Made by a program: the position numbers and the translations under genes
The notes under the pieces: generated by a model
Database searches by the model: none
Seen by the model: the letters and a program-made list of their open reading frames with translations, nothing else
What the model was told of the DNA's origin: nothing
Source: Rouxiella sp. S1S-2
GTDB lineage: Bacteria > Pseudomonadota > Gammaproteobacteria > Enterobacterales > Enterobacteriaceae
NCBI RefSeq assembly: GCF_009208105.1
Contig: NZ_WFKL01000001.1
Coordinates: forward strand, 1,550,001 to 1,614,000
DNA length: 64,000 nt
Direction: 5' to 3'
Shown here: piece after piece, positions 31,111 to 40,166 of the stretch
Position numbering within the stretch: the stretch's first letter is position 1
How the letters are laid out: each line of letters begins with the position of its first letter

Positions 31111-32499
31111 ATGTACCAGACCACCTTAAGTCATCGCAGCTATCGGTTTCGTGATTTACGAGATCTGATGGCCAAGGCATCACCAGCGCGGTCTGGTGAC
31201 TATCTGGCCGAGATTGCCGCCGAAAGTGCAGAAGAGCGGATGGCGGCGAAAATGGCGCTGGCCGAATTGCCACTAAACGTTTTTCTTCAGCAGGTGCTTA
31301 TTCCCTATGAAGAGGACGAGGTCACGCGGCTGATTATTGACAGCCACGATGCCGTGGCTTTTCAGGAAATATCGCATCTTACCGTAGGTGATTTTAGAGA
31401 CTGGTTGCTCAGCGAAAAAACTGACTCGGCGGCATTGGCGCGGGTTGCGAAAGGTATCACCCCTGAGATGGCGGCGGCAGTCAGCAAACTGATGCGCAAT
31501 CAGGACCTGATTTTGGTGGCGAAAAAATGCCGAGTGATCACCCGCTTTCGCAACACCATTGGACTGCCTGGGCACATGAGTGTGCGTTTGCAGCCTAATC
31601 ATCCAACCGATAATCTACAGGGCATCGCGGCCAGCATGCTGGACGGGTTGCTTTATGGCTCAGGTGATGCGGTCATTGGCATTAATCCGGCCAGTGACAG
31701 CCTGCCGTTGCTGGAAAATCTCAACTACATGCTCGATGACGTCATTAGCCGTTTTGAGATCCCGACCCAGTCGTGCATTTTGACCCACGTGACCAATACG
31801 ATAAAGCTTATTGAACGTGGTGCCCCGGTGGACCTGGTGTTTCAGTCTATAGCGGGAAGTGAGGCGGCCAACAGCGGTTTTGGTATCAATCTGGCGCTGC
31901 TTGAAGAGGCACAGCAGGCGGCGCTGAGCCTTAAGCGCGGCACGCTGGGTGACGACGTGATGTATTTTGAGACCGGACAGGGCAGCTGTCTCTCGGCCAA
32001 TGCGCATTTTGGCGTTGACCAGCAAACCTGCGAAGCCCGCGCCTACGCCATCGCTCGTCGATTTTCGCCACTTTTGGTGAACACTGTGGTCGGTTTTATC
32101 GGCCCGGAATATCTTTACGACGGTAAGCAGATTATTCGTGCCGGTCTTGAAGACCATTTTTGCGGCAAGCTGCTGGGTGTGCCGCTGGGTTGCGACGTGT
32201 GTTATACCAACCACGCCGAGGCGGATCAGGACGACATGGATACCCTGCTGACTCTACTGGGCGCGGCGGGTCTGACTTTTCTGATTGGCGTGCCCGGCGC
32301 CGACGACATTATGCTGAATTATCAGAGCACTTCATTTCACGATGCGCTGTACATTCGCGAGCTGCTGGGCCTGAAACATGCGCCGGAGTTTGCTGTGTGG
32401 CTCGAGAAAATGAAAATAATCGATGAGGTAGGCAGGCTGCGAGATGCACGGGCATCACACCCGTTGCTCAGCCAACTTCCGCAGTTGGGAGTCCAATAA
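31111..32499 (+). CDS. eutB: Ethanolamine ammonia-lyase large subunit
   Basis: 462 residues from the ATG at 31111 (SD AGGGAG at 31101-31106); a longer in-frame start at 31072 adds residues not found in the family. Conserved blocks: IGLPGHMSVRLQPNHPTDN, GDAVIGINPASD, YFETGQGSCLSANAHFG, VGFIGPEYLYDGKQIIRAGLEDHF (outlined). With EutC and adenosylcobalamin it converts ethanolamine to acetaldehyde and ammonia. Several positions differ from the E. coli protein, closer in style to the compartment-free EutB of pseudomonads. Overlaps eutC by one base. Confidence 0.95.
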   Translation: MYQTTLSHRSYRFRDLRDLMAKASPARSGDYLAEIAAESAEERMAAKMALAELPLNVFLQQVLIPYEEDEVTRLIIDSHDAVAFQEISHLTVGDFRDWLLSEKTDSAALARVAKGITPEMAAAVSKLMRNQDLILVAKKCRVITRFRNTIGLPGHMSVRLQPNHPTDNLQGIAASMLDGLLYGSGDAVIGINPASDSLPLLENLNYMLDDVISRFEIPTQSCILTHVTNTIKLIERGAPVDLVFQSIAGSEAANSGFGINLALLEEAQQAALSLKRGTLGDDVMYFETGQGSCLSANAHFGVDQQTCEARAYAIARRFSPLLVNTVVGFIGPEYLYDGKQIIRAGLEDHFCGKLLGVPLGCDVCYTNHAEADQDDMDTLLTLLGAAGLTFLIGVPGADDIMLNYQSTSFHDALYIRELLGLKHAPEFAVWLEKMKIIDEVGRLRDARASHPLLSQLPQLGVQ

Positions 32500-33299
32500 T
32501 GAGCAAAGAGGAAGAAAAGCAGGCGCTGCAGTTGGTGCATGCCAATCCGTGGGAAACATTGCGCAAATTTACCGCGGCCAGAATTGCATTAGGCCGCACG
32601 GGTGCAAGTTTGCCAACCGACGAAGTTCTGCGTTTTGGTTTGGCTCACGCACAGGCGCGGGACGCGGTACATCAGCCTTTTCACAGTGAGGAGCTAGAAC
32701 CTGAACTTCACGCCTTGGGCCTGAAGACCCTGCGCGTTGAAAGCGCGGCGGCCGATCGCACTACCTACCTTTGTCGTCCTGACCTGGGGCGCAGACTGTC
32801 CTCTGACAGTCGAGATTTTTTACAGTCCCTGCCTCATGAGCCGGCAGATTTAGTGCTGGTGGTGGCTGATGGTCTATCATCAAAGGCCGTTCACCGGCAG
32901 GCCGTGCCCTTGATTAAGGCGGTGTTGCCTTATCTTGATCAGCTAAACCTAAAGGTAGGGCCGGTGATATTGGCACATCAGTCTCGCGTTGCGATGGGTG
33001 ATGACATTGCCGAGTCAATGAAAGCCAAAGCGGTCGCTATTTTAATCGGTGAGCGTCCCGGTCTTTCATCGCCCGACAGCCTGGGCATCTACATGACTTG
33101 GGGGCCACACATTCGGCGTATGGAGTCAGAGAGAAATTGCATTTCAAACGTACGTCCCGAAGGGCTGGACTATCCTCAGGCGGCGTTTAAGCTCGCCTGG
33201 CTACTGGAGCAGGCATTCCATCGCCAACTGTCTGGGGTGAATCTCAAAGATGAGAGTGATAATCCTGCCTTGCAGGGAAAGGTCGTGTTTATAAACTAG
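32499..33299 (+). CDS. eutC: Ethanolamine ammonia-lyase small subunit
   Basis: 266 residues, shorter than E. coli EutC (295), lacking the long N-terminal extension that targets the enzyme to the microcompartment. The cobalamin-binding core is recognisable (VVADGLSSKAVHRQAVPL, about 120-137; IGERPGLSSPDSLGIYMTWGP, outlined). Start TAATG overlap with eutB. No eutA reactivase, shell or aldehyde dehydrogenase genes follow. Confidence 0.95.
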   Translation: MSKEEEKQALQLVHANPWETLRKFTAARIALGRTGASLPTDEVLRFGLAHAQARDAVHQPFHSEELEPELHALGLKTLRVESAAADRTTYLCRPDLGRRLSSDSRDFLQSLPHEPADLVLVVADGLSSKAVHRQAVPLIKAVLPYLDQLNLKVGPVILAHQSRVAMGDDIAESMKAKAVAILIGERPGLSSPDSLGIYMTWGPHIRRMESERNCISNVRPEGLDYPQAAFKLAWLLEQAFHRQLSGVNLKDESDNPALQGKVVFIN

Positions 33300-33367
33300 G
33301 GTAAAGATTTTACTTCACCCTTAAGACTGGTTTTTTATCCGTTGATTATTAGCTCTGAGGCTTGCTG

Positions 33368-33565
33368 TCAGGATGTAATGTGACCCGTTTTGTGATGGTC
33401 TTCCCGTATGTTTTCATCCGGCGTTTCTGCGGTATCCGCGAATCTATTGTGGCTGTGAAAGCCGCCAGGGTGCGCGAGCGCTGATTTTAAATGGATCCTT
33501 TCTTTTGCCATCGCGCCGAACGTGATGAAGATAAAAAGCACCGCAAAGCTGAGTCTCGGTTTCAT
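33368..33565 (-). CDS. Small putative exported protein
   Basis: 65 residues from ATG at 33565: MKPRLSFAVLFIFITFGAMA looks like a signal peptide cleaved before KERIHL, leaving a short His/Asp/Glu-rich hydrophilic tail. A GAGG motif lies nine bases before the ATG. No family recognised. Converges with eutC. Could be a real small secreted or periplasmic protein, or a chance frame. Confidence 0.4.
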   Translation of the reverse strand: MKPRLSFAVLFIFITFGAMAKERIHLKSALAHPGGFHSHNRFADTAETPDENIREDHHKTGHITS

Positions 33566-33644
33566 ATCCTTTTGCCTCAAGGTTCAATCGTCAGACTGTA
33601 TAGTAAAGCCCGCAGAGTAAAGCAGTGTCAGCCCTTTTTAAGTC

Positions 33645-33752
33645 TCAAATGATATCTGTAACGTTTTTAGCGGGCAGTTGAGACGCATTGCGTGCCAGCA
33701 GAATCGGGTCATAGCCACGGCCGACTAAAGGATCGTCATAGATTGCAACCAT
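33645..33752 (-). pseudogene. Possible gene remnant
   Basis: A 35-codon minus-strand frame (VAIYDDPLVGRGYDPILLAR near its start) has protein-like composition, stays open a few codons upstream of its ATG, and lies alone between two gene blocks. No ribosome site and no family recognised. It may be the C-terminal scar of a deleted gene. Confidence 0.2.
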
Positions 33753-33817
33753 GCCCGTATCTGCACTTACCTTTATCCTCACATCTTAAATGACATCACC
33801 CCTCCGTTTTAAGCCAA

Positions 33818-35131
33818 CTATTTACACCACTTCTCGATGGCGATGGCGATGGCCTTAGTGCAGTTCACCAGATCAATGACCGGCACACGCTCGTTCGGCT
33901 GGTGCGACTGCGCCGGATCGCCGGGACCAAAGTTTACCGTCGGCGTGTTGCCTAAACCGGTGGGTAAACCAATATCGCTGTGCGCACCAAAACCAGACAA
34001 TGCCGGAGACAGATCGGCCTCAATCACGGCCTGCTGGAAAGTTTGCACAAACGGATGATCGGCAGGGATTTCTGCACAGTCCGCGTCGAGGATCCACTCC
34101 ATTTTGGCCGGATGCTGGCGAAGGTAAGGATCGGCAAGGCAGATGTTCGCCAGGTGCTCTTCTACCTCACGCTTCACATGTCCACCAAGTCCAAACGAGT
34201 CTTTTTCAGACGGCAGATACTGCACATCAATGATGATTTCGCCATAGCCCGCCGTCGATGACGGATGTTCTCCCACTTTCAACTGCGTGACCAAAATCTG
34301 GTTCGGCAGCTCCATCAGGGGATGATTTTTCTTCGGATCAAACTGCCAGCGGCGGTTGATGATATCTATGCCGTCCATAATCTGGCGGCAAAGCTGTACC
34401 GCATCCACCGGCCCGGTACTGTCCCATGAGTTAGGCATCAGTTCCGCATGGCCTCCCACGCCGTTGACCAGAATTTTGCCCCACAATATTCCGTGGCAAA
34501 GAGGGGCAATCCGATTAGCACTCGGTTCGGTCATGATACCGGCATCGGCCTTAAATCCACGGTCAACCATCGCCAGCGATCCCATGCCACCAATTTCTTC
34601 GTCAACAACGGTGGTAAACACGATGTCTCCGGCATGTTCGATGCCCAGTTCTTGCAAAAACTCTACTGCCATCAGCATGCAGGCGACGCCGCCTTTCATG
34701 TCAACCGCGCCTCGGCCAAAGACTTGTTGATCAATCACCTGTGGCAAGAAGGGATCGGTGTTCCAATGTGCACGTGCACCGGGCGGAACGACATCGATAT
34801 GCCCCGTCAGCATGATTGACTTACCGCCGCCGGTGCCTTTTAAGGTGCCACCCAGATTCGGCCTGCCTTCAAAGGTTCTGCCTTTGTTAGCGCCCGGCCT
34901 GCCTTTGTATTTTTCATACAGCGCCGGACCATCCGGATCCCACAGGTCAGTGGTCATGCCCAGTTTTTCAAGGCGTTTTTGCAAATAGAGCTGGCAGTCA
35001 CGCTCTCCAGGCCCTGCCTGAGTAGGGTCCACCAGCACAATCGACGGGAAAGACAAAATGTCGCACAGCGTATCGACGATGCGCTGTTGATTCGCTTCAA
35101 TATGAGCAGAAATTTTCTCTGAAAGGCGCAT
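33818..35131 (-). CDS. M20 family deacylase (ArgE/DapE-like)
   Basis: 437 residues. Two-zinc amidohydrolase: LTGHIDVVPPG with first His and Asp ligands, GRGAVDMKGG with the bridging Asp, DEEIGGMGS with the catalytic Glu pair, and a late histidine in GFGAHSDIGLP or DPAQSHQP. The family hydrolyses N-acyl or peptide amide bonds in the cytoplasm. It ends a six-gene operon, overlapping the permease upstream by one base, so the imported compound is probably an N-acylated or amide-bonded molecule. Not ArgE itself, which lies with argCBH and is shorter (383 residues). Confidence 0.88.
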   Translation of the reverse strand: MRLSEKISAHIEANQQRIVDTLCDILSFPSIVLVDPTQAGPGERDCQLYLQKRLEKLGMTTDLWDPDGPALYEKYKGRPGANKGRTFEGRPNLGGTLKGTGGGKSIMLTGHIDVVPPGARAHWNTDPFLPQVIDQQVFGRGAVDMKGGVACMLMAVEFLQELGIEHAGDIVFTTVVDEEIGGMGSLAMVDRGFKADAGIMTEPSANRIAPLCHGILWGKILVNGVGGHAELMPNSWDSTGPVDAVQLCRQIMDGIDIINRRWQFDPKKNHPLMELPNQILVTQLKVGEHPSSTAGYGEIIIDVQYLPSEKDSFGLGGHVKREVEEHLANICLADPYLRQHPAKMEWILDADCAEIPADHPFVQTFQQAVIEADLSPALSGFGAHSDIGLPTGLGNTPTVNFGPGDPAQSHQPNERVPVIDLVNCTKAIAIAIEKWCK

Positions 35132-36120
35132 TATCGGGCTCCGTTAGTTTGCGATACGCGGGATGAAAGACGATCGGCCAGCAGTACGGCAATCAGTAAC
35201 AGGCCAACTACGCCAACCTGCCATACGCTGTTGATTCCAAACTGCAACATGCTGGTTTTCAAGGCGACCAGCAGCAGCACAGCGGCGAAAACACCGCTGA
35301 CGCCACCTTTGCCACCAAAGATTGCCATGCCGCCCAGCAGTGCGGCGGTCAGGGATTCAAGTTCAAGATTGACGCCGGCATCGGGCCTGCCGCTGCCGAG
35401 CCATGAGAGGGAAACAAACCCGGCAGCACCGGCCAGCAGGCCGCACAGGCTGTAAAGCAGGATGCGTACTTTATCCACCGGAATTCCAACCAGTCGCGCA
35501 GAGTTTTCATTAAACCCCATGGCGTAAATCCAGCGACCCCAACTAGTGAATGAAAGAATGACAGCGACAATCACAAACGCGGGGATAACTAAGGTCAAAA
35601 ATGGCAGCGGAATATCGCCGAGCATGCCGCGACCCCAAGGCAAAGCCCAATCGGGCACGCCTGACTGCGCCGAACCGTCGGTTAAACAAAGCGCCAACCC
35701 GGAGTACAGATAAAAGGTTCCCAGCGTGACGATGAGCGGATAAATGCGCAGCCTGGCGACCAGAATGCCGTTCAGCGCACCGAGCAAGCCGCCGCACAGC
35801 AGGCAAACCACCGGCAGCAGCATGGGAGGAAGTCCAGCCTGCAGGCTCATAATGCCGACGATCGCCGAAAGTGAGACATTGCCGCCGACGGAAAGATCGA
35901 TACCCGCTCCGCCGCACAGCACCACCAGCGCCTGACCGAGAGAGACCAGCGCCAGCAGGGTGGCGAACTGTAGAATACTGCTCAACGTCGCGCCGGAGAG
36001 AATAGAGGGCTGGGCCACGAGGATAACCAGCGCCAGCACTAGCCACAGCGCGGCCAGAATGCTCAACACCAAATTTTTCTGACACCAGCGCGCCAGGCCG
36101 AAATTTACCGCAGACTTCAT
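35131..36120 (-). CDS. ABC transporter permease, RbsC/LsrD type
   Basis: 329 residues, eight to ten membrane segments, with the family core GGAGIDLSVGGNVSLSAIVG (outlined, about 70-88) and LESLTAALLGGMAIFGGKGGVSG coupling loop. One of two permeases of the LsrB/RbsB-type importer; overlaps the neighbouring genes by four and one bases. Confidence 0.9.
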   Translation of the reverse strand: MKSAVNFGLARWCQKNLVLSILAALWLVLALVILVAQPSILSGATLSSILQFATLLALVSLGQALVVLCGGAGIDLSVGGNVSLSAIVGIMSLQAGLPPMLLPVVCLLCGGLLGALNGILVARLRIYPLIVTLGTFYLYSGLALCLTDGSAQSGVPDWALPWGRGMLGDIPLPFLTLVIPAFVIVAVILSFTSWGRWIYAMGFNENSARLVGIPVDKVRILLYSLCGLLAGAAGFVSLSWLGSGRPDAGVNLELESLTAALLGGMAIFGGKGGVSGVFAAVLLLVALKTSMLQFGINSVWQVGVVGLLLIAVLLADRLSSRVSQTNGAR

Positions 36121-37130
36121 GATGAATGCCCCCCAAGTCCTGACACACTTTTAGGCCGTCTGAACCACGAGTGATATTTAAGCCGTCCCGTGGCAACCTC
36201 CGCAATTAACACCAACAGCAGCAGCGCACCGGTCACCACCGTCTGCCAGAGAGAAGGCACGCCAATCAGCAACAGGCCGTTTTGCAAAATACGCAGCAGG
36301 AAAACGCCAAGCACCGTGCCGAGCAGGCTGCAGTGTCCGCCCATAATGCCGGTTCCCCCCAGTACCACGGCGGCGATGGCCTCCAGCGCCAGCGTGCTGC
36401 CGATGGTCATCTCTACGTTGCGATAGGTGGCAACATAGAAGGTGGCGGCTAAACCGCACAGCGCCCCGCTGATGATAAAGGTGGCAAATCTGACGCGAAC
36501 GACGGCGATACCGGACAATCGTGCCTTGTCGGGCGAGTGGCCAATCGCCAAAAGATGCGGGCCGAACGGCGTGCGGCGCAGTGCAATCCACACCAGCAGA
36601 TAGGCTAGAATAATGACCCACGCGGTTACCGGCAGCCCCAGCAGGTGTTTACCCAGCTGGTGGGTCAGCGTTGAGGGCAGGCCTGAAAGCCACTGGCCGC
36701 CCAGCAGGGCAAACACCGCCGTGCGGTAGACGCCATATAAGCCAAGCGTGCCGACAATCGGCGGGATCCTGCCCAGTACCACCACACAGGCGGTAATCAA
36801 TCCGGCAATAATGCCGATAACCGGACCCGCCAGCGCCGTCAGCGTTGGGTTAAGCGGAGTATTTAGCAGTTGTCCGACGCCAATGGCCGCCAGACCCATG
36901 ACCACGCCGACTGAAACATCGACGCCGCCCATGGCCAGCAGCAGCGTCATTCCAAGGCCTATCAACAGCAGCTCTACGCTGTTTCGCATCACGGTGGTTA
37001 AATTATCCACCGTGGCGAAATAGGGCGAGGCCAGTGTGAAAATGACCATGGCCAGAATGCACACTGCGGCCAGCGTTATCTCGCGCCCGGATAACGAAAT
37101 TATCGATTTAAGGCTCAATGGGTTTGCCAC
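36117..37130 (-). CDS. ABC transporter permease, RbsC/LsrC type
   Basis: 337 residues from a GTG at 37130 preceded by GGAGAG at nine bases; the frame is open further upstream but those residues are not membrane-protein-like. Core GGVDVSVGVVMGLAAIGVG and the coupling loop ALEAIAAVVLGGTGIMGG are typical. Second permease of the importer. Confidence 0.88.
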   Translation of the reverse strand: MANPLSLKSIISLSGREITLAAVCILAMVIFTLASPYFATVDNLTTVMRNSVELLLIGLGMTLLLAMGGVDVSVGVVMGLAAIGVGQLLNTPLNPTLTALAGPVIGIIAGLITACVVVLGRIPPIVGTLGLYGVYRTAVFALLGGQWLSGLPSTLTHQLGKHLLGLPVTAWVIILAYLLVWIALRRTPFGPHLLAIGHSPDKARLSGIAVVRVRFATFIISGALCGLAATFYVATYRNVEMTIGSTLALEAIAAVVLGGTGIMGGHCSLLGTVLGVFLLRILQNGLLLIGVPSLWQTVVTGALLLLVLIAEVATGRLKYHSWFRRPKSVSGLGGHSS

Positions 37131-37182
37131 AGCGTTGTGCTCTCCGTTGAATAAAATTGAATTATTCAGCGTTAAACGGGGA

Positions 37183-38187
37183 TCAGAAATGGAACTGATC
37201 GACGTTTTTCGCGGTAAAGACCGCCGGGGAACCCAGCAGCAGCACGCCGGTTTTGGCGTCATATTTAACCGACTGATCCAGTCCAGGAACGTGGTTTTCG
37301 GCGCTGAAACTTTTACCGTCGATAAGCTGTTTTCCGGCCCAAACGGTTAAATAACCGAGTTTTTCTGGATCCCACAGCACGGAGTAGCCAAAGGATCCGC
37401 TCTTAAGATACGAACGTGCGGTGTTTGGACTGCAATATCCGGCGCCTATCACTTTGCCAATTTTGTCAGCCGTTTCGATGGCCTGCGCCACGCCCGGACA
37501 GGTGGTTGAAGCGACGGCAATAATGCCTTTAAGATCCGGATGTGAGGACATCAGGTCTGTGGATATTTGTGCAGCACGACTGGCAGTGCCGCCGGCGAAC
37601 TGCGGTTTCAACAGAGTGACATTTGGATATTTTTCTTTCACCCGTTTTTGCATAAAGCTTATCCAGGCATTGAGGTTAGAGGCGGTTGCTTCACCTGAAA
37701 CAATGCCAATGGTGGCGTGGTCACCGACGCGGTCGACCATTTGATCGATAATGGTGTCGCCGAGTCCCTCGTCCGTAGCCTGGGCGACATACACCGCTCG
37801 GCCACTGTCTGGGGCATCGCTGTCACTGGTGAACAGTTTGATATTTTTAGCTTTGGCCTGAGCCACTACCGGCGCAATGCTTGACGCGTCGAGCACACTG
37901 ACGGAAATTGCGTTAACGCCCTGAGCAATCAGATTTTGAACAATTTGTAACTGGTCCATCGGGTTGGTATCAACCGGGCCGGAATAGATAAAATCCACGC
38001 CAAACTGTTTGGCCGCGCGTTCTCCGCCGTCCTGCATTGCCTTGAAGTAAGGAATACCGACTATCTGGGGCACAAACGCCACTTTGGGTTGGTCAGCAGC
38101 CCAGGCACCTGCGGCACTCGTTGCCATCAGCGCCGAAGCGACTAACGTTGCTGTGAGCGTCTTTGCTATCAGTGAAGTCTTTAACAT
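37183..38187 (-). CDS. Sugar-type periplasmic binding protein, LsrB/RhaS-like
   Basis: 334 residues from ATG at 38187. Signal peptide ends at AWAAD. Body is Peripla_BP_4: FVPQIVGIPYFKAMQDGG start, SDSDAPDS central site, SVLWDPEKLGYL and the C-terminal TAKNVDQFHF that mirrors the end of LsrB. It presents the ligand to the two permeases. LsrB relatives bind AI-2, rhamnose or other pentose/hexose derivatives; ligand here unknown. Sits between the ATPase and permease genes. Confidence 0.9.
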   Translation of the reverse strand: MLKTSLIAKTLTATLVASALMATSAAGAWAADQPKVAFVPQIVGIPYFKAMQDGGERAAKQFGVDFIYSGPVDTNPMDQLQIVQNLIAQGVNAISVSVLDASSIAPVVAQAKAKNIKLFTSDSDAPDSGRAVYVAQATDEGLGDTIIDQMVDRVGDHATIGIVSGEATASNLNAWISFMQKRVKEKYPNVTLLKPQFAGGTASRAAQISTDLMSSHPDLKGIIAVASTTCPGVAQAIETADKIGKVIGAGYCSPNTARSYLKSGSFGYSVLWDPEKLGYLTVWAGKQLIDGKSFSAENHVPGLDQSVKYDAKTGVLLLGSPAVFTAKNVDQFHF

Positions 38188-38221
38188 AACGGTTCCACCA
38201 TCGGTAAAGGGATAAACGCGG

Positions 38222-38995
38222 CTAAACAGTGACAGCATCGAACGCCCGCGCGTCGGGATGAGCGCCCGTGATTAACGAAACAATTTCTTCGGGAGTGGTG
38301 TCCAAACGACGTCGTTCGGCGATTTTTCGGCCGCGGCGGAATACCACCATGCGGTCGGCAACGTCGAAGACGTCAGAAATATTGTGACTTATCAATACGA
38401 CGGCGCAGCCTCGCTCTGCCAGCTTGCGGGTCAGAGACAATACCTTGCGCGTTTCTGCCACCGCGAGCGCTGCCGTTGGCTCATCCATAATCACCAGGCG
38501 AGCATTGAGGTTCAGCGCGCGGCAAATCGCGACCGCCTGACGTTGACCGCCAGAAAGGCTGCCCACCGGCGCCTGAGGATCGGTGATATGGGCTTCAAGT
38601 TCGAGCAGCAACTCTGCAACGCGGGTCTGCATTGCCTGTTGGCGTAAAAAAGGAATGCCCAAAAAGTGGCGTTTAAGCTCACGGCCAAGAAACACATTTT
38701 CGGCTATCGACAGATTTTCAGACAGTGCAAGCTCTTGAAAAATTGTCGCAATACCGCTGTCTGCCGCCTCTTTCGGTGAGGAAAATACTGCGGGTTTCCC
38801 CGCAACCAGCAGTTGGCCTTCCGTCGCTGGGTAGGCACCGGCCAGCACTTTGGTGAAAGTAGACTTTCCGGCACCGTTATCGCCGAGCAACGCCAACACT
38901 TCCCCGGCATAGATATCAATATTAATATCGTTAAGTGCAGTCAGGGCGCCAAAGCGTTTGGTGATATGTTTGGCCTGAACGTAGGGCTGACTCAT
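38222..38995 (-). CDS. ABC transporter ATP-binding protein, single-domain sugar type
   Basis: 257 residues from ATG at 38995 (SD GAGGGG; an earlier TTG at 39001 is rejected). Walker A GDNGAGKST, signature LSGGQRQAVAICRAL, Walker B LVIMDEPTAAL and H-loop ISHN. Most sugar importers of this class (RbsA, XylG, LsrA) have two fused ATPase halves of about 500 residues; this one has only one, as in FrcA, so it must act as a homodimer. It carries the family signature of the N-terminal half. Confidence 0.9.
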   Translation of the reverse strand: MSQPYVQAKHITKRFGALTALNDINIDIYAGEVLALLGDNGAGKSTFTKVLAGAYPATEGQLLVAGKPAVFSSPKEAADSGIATIFQELALSENLSIAENVFLGRELKRHFLGIPFLRQQAMQTRVAELLLELEAHITDPQAPVGSLSGGQRQAVAICRALNLNARLVIMDEPTAALAVAETRKVLSLTRKLAERGCAVVLISHNISDVFDVADRMVVFRRGRKIAERRRLDTTPEEIVSLITGAHPDARAFDAVTV

Positions 38996-39013
38996 GCGCA
39001 ATCCCCTCAGTTA

Positions 39014-39787
39014 TCAGGCGTCTTCAAGCCGGGTGAGCCAGCTCAGGCAGTTTTTCCACAGCTGGTCGTAGCCGGGCCATTGAATGAACTCTCCGGGTAC
39101 CCAGTGTGGGCCAATATCGGAAGTCCAAACTAACGAACGGCCTTCGCCATAGGTGCCGCTCACCAGCAGCGGGTGACCGCCTTCGTCGTCAGGCAGTGTG
39201 GCAAGCACTTCAGCGCCTTCTTTTAGCAATACTTCGTTTGCGCCGAGCAGCAATGGCCACTGGCCGGTAATGCCGTTGAGAATAGGGTGATCCTGCGGGG
39301 CGGTGATTTTTGCCGAAAATCCTTCAGGGATCTCAAGGCGGTCGTCATACGGCAGGCAGGTGACCGGCAGTGCATCTTCAACCGGCGTATTGCGCCAGCG
39401 CGCTTTGCCGTCGATTCCCTGGAAAGAGAAATAACCGCCAATCATCATCAGGCCGCCGCCCTCTGCGGTCCATTGGCGCAAAAGCTTCAGGCGATTGGGC
39501 ATCGGTTTGCTGTGCATCCAAACCGCAGGGGGCAGCAGCAGAGAGTTGGCGCCGATATCGGATAAAATAATTGCGTCGTAGGCTTTGAGGCCTTCCATAT
39601 CAAACGGCAGCTTTTCGACCACCTCGTGAGCCGGCATATAAGTCAGTTCAAATTCAGTATTTTCCAGCGCTTTTACTAACGGTTCAGCGCCGAGATGAAA
39701 AGTCACACTGCCAAACTGATCAAATCCTTTGTAATGGGTGGCCGAACTTACCCAGCTTTCACCTAACAACAATACGCGTTTGCTCAT
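39014..39787 (-). CDS. Glutamine-amidotransferase-like protein (PF07090-type)
   Basis: 257 residues with the class I amidotransferase fold: Rossmann start KRVLLLGESW, YDAIILSDIGANSLLLPP, and GGGLMMIGGYFSFQGIDGKARW (outlined). The nucleophilic Cys of true amidotransferases is replaced in the corresponding GGY segment, so amide transfer is doubtful. Similar proteins of unknown function sit beside sugar ABC importers in Salmonella and others. First gene of the operon with SD AGGAG. Possibly a hydrolase or ThuA-like isomerase acting on the imported molecule. Confidence 0.82.
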   Translation of the reverse strand: MSKRVLLLGESWVSSATHYKGFDQFGSVTFHLGAEPLVKALENTEFELTYMPAHEVVEKLPFDMEGLKAYDAIILSDIGANSLLLPPAVWMHSKPMPNRLKLLRQWTAEGGGLMMIGGYFSFQGIDGKARWRNTPVEDALPVTCLPYDDRLEIPEGFSAKITAPQDHPILNGITGQWPLLLGANEVLLKEGAEVLATLPDDEGGHPLLVSGTYGEGRSLVWTSDIGPHWVPGEFIQWPGYDQLWKNCLSWLTRLEDA

Positions 39788-39804
39788 ACTGCTTTCTCCT
39801 GAAC

Positions 39805-39856
39805 GAGGTGTTTATTTCACCTCAGGGATTGAAAATAGAAATGTTCGATTACGTGG
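39805..39856 (-). promoter_or_regulatory. Leader hairpin and half-operator of the ABC operon
   Basis: GAGGTG (39805-39810) and CACCTC (39818-39823) form a stem just before the ribosome site. Further upstream TCGATTACGTGG (39845-39856) repeats exactly 12 bases found beside the 16-bp palindrome at 4779-4790, in the same orientation to its gene. Confidence 0.35.
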
Positions 39857-39921
39857 TTTTCGCCCGGATCCGAGAAGAGATCCACATGCATCTTTACGGC
39901 TCATTACAGGTTGATATCAAA

Positions 39922-39947
39922 GTAAACCGGTTTAGTAAAGCGGTTTA
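39922..39947 (-). promoter_or_regulatory. Tandem LacI-type operators
   Basis: GTAAACCGGTTTA (39922-39934) is followed immediately by GTAAAGCGGTTTA (39935-39947), differing at one base. The first contains a 12-bp perfect palindrome with central CG, typical of LacI/GalR operators. They lie about 135-160 bases before the first gene of the ABC operon. The rest of 39788-40166 shows no gene. Confidence 0.55.
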
Positions 39948-40166
39948 GTGGTGGTAAATTGAGCTATTTGGTGAAATATAAGCCAAATGTATGGTGGGTC
40001 ACGAAAAGCCGTTTTTGTTGAAAGGATTTACTTATGGAAAGGGGACTTTTTGGTTAATAAGCAGCCCAGTGTTTATGAGACTTTGGGTCAGGGCAGGGAG
40101 AGTTAAGAGGGCGGTGTTTGGCATAAAATCCGGCGTTATATTCTGCGGCTGAGCACGAAATATTTT

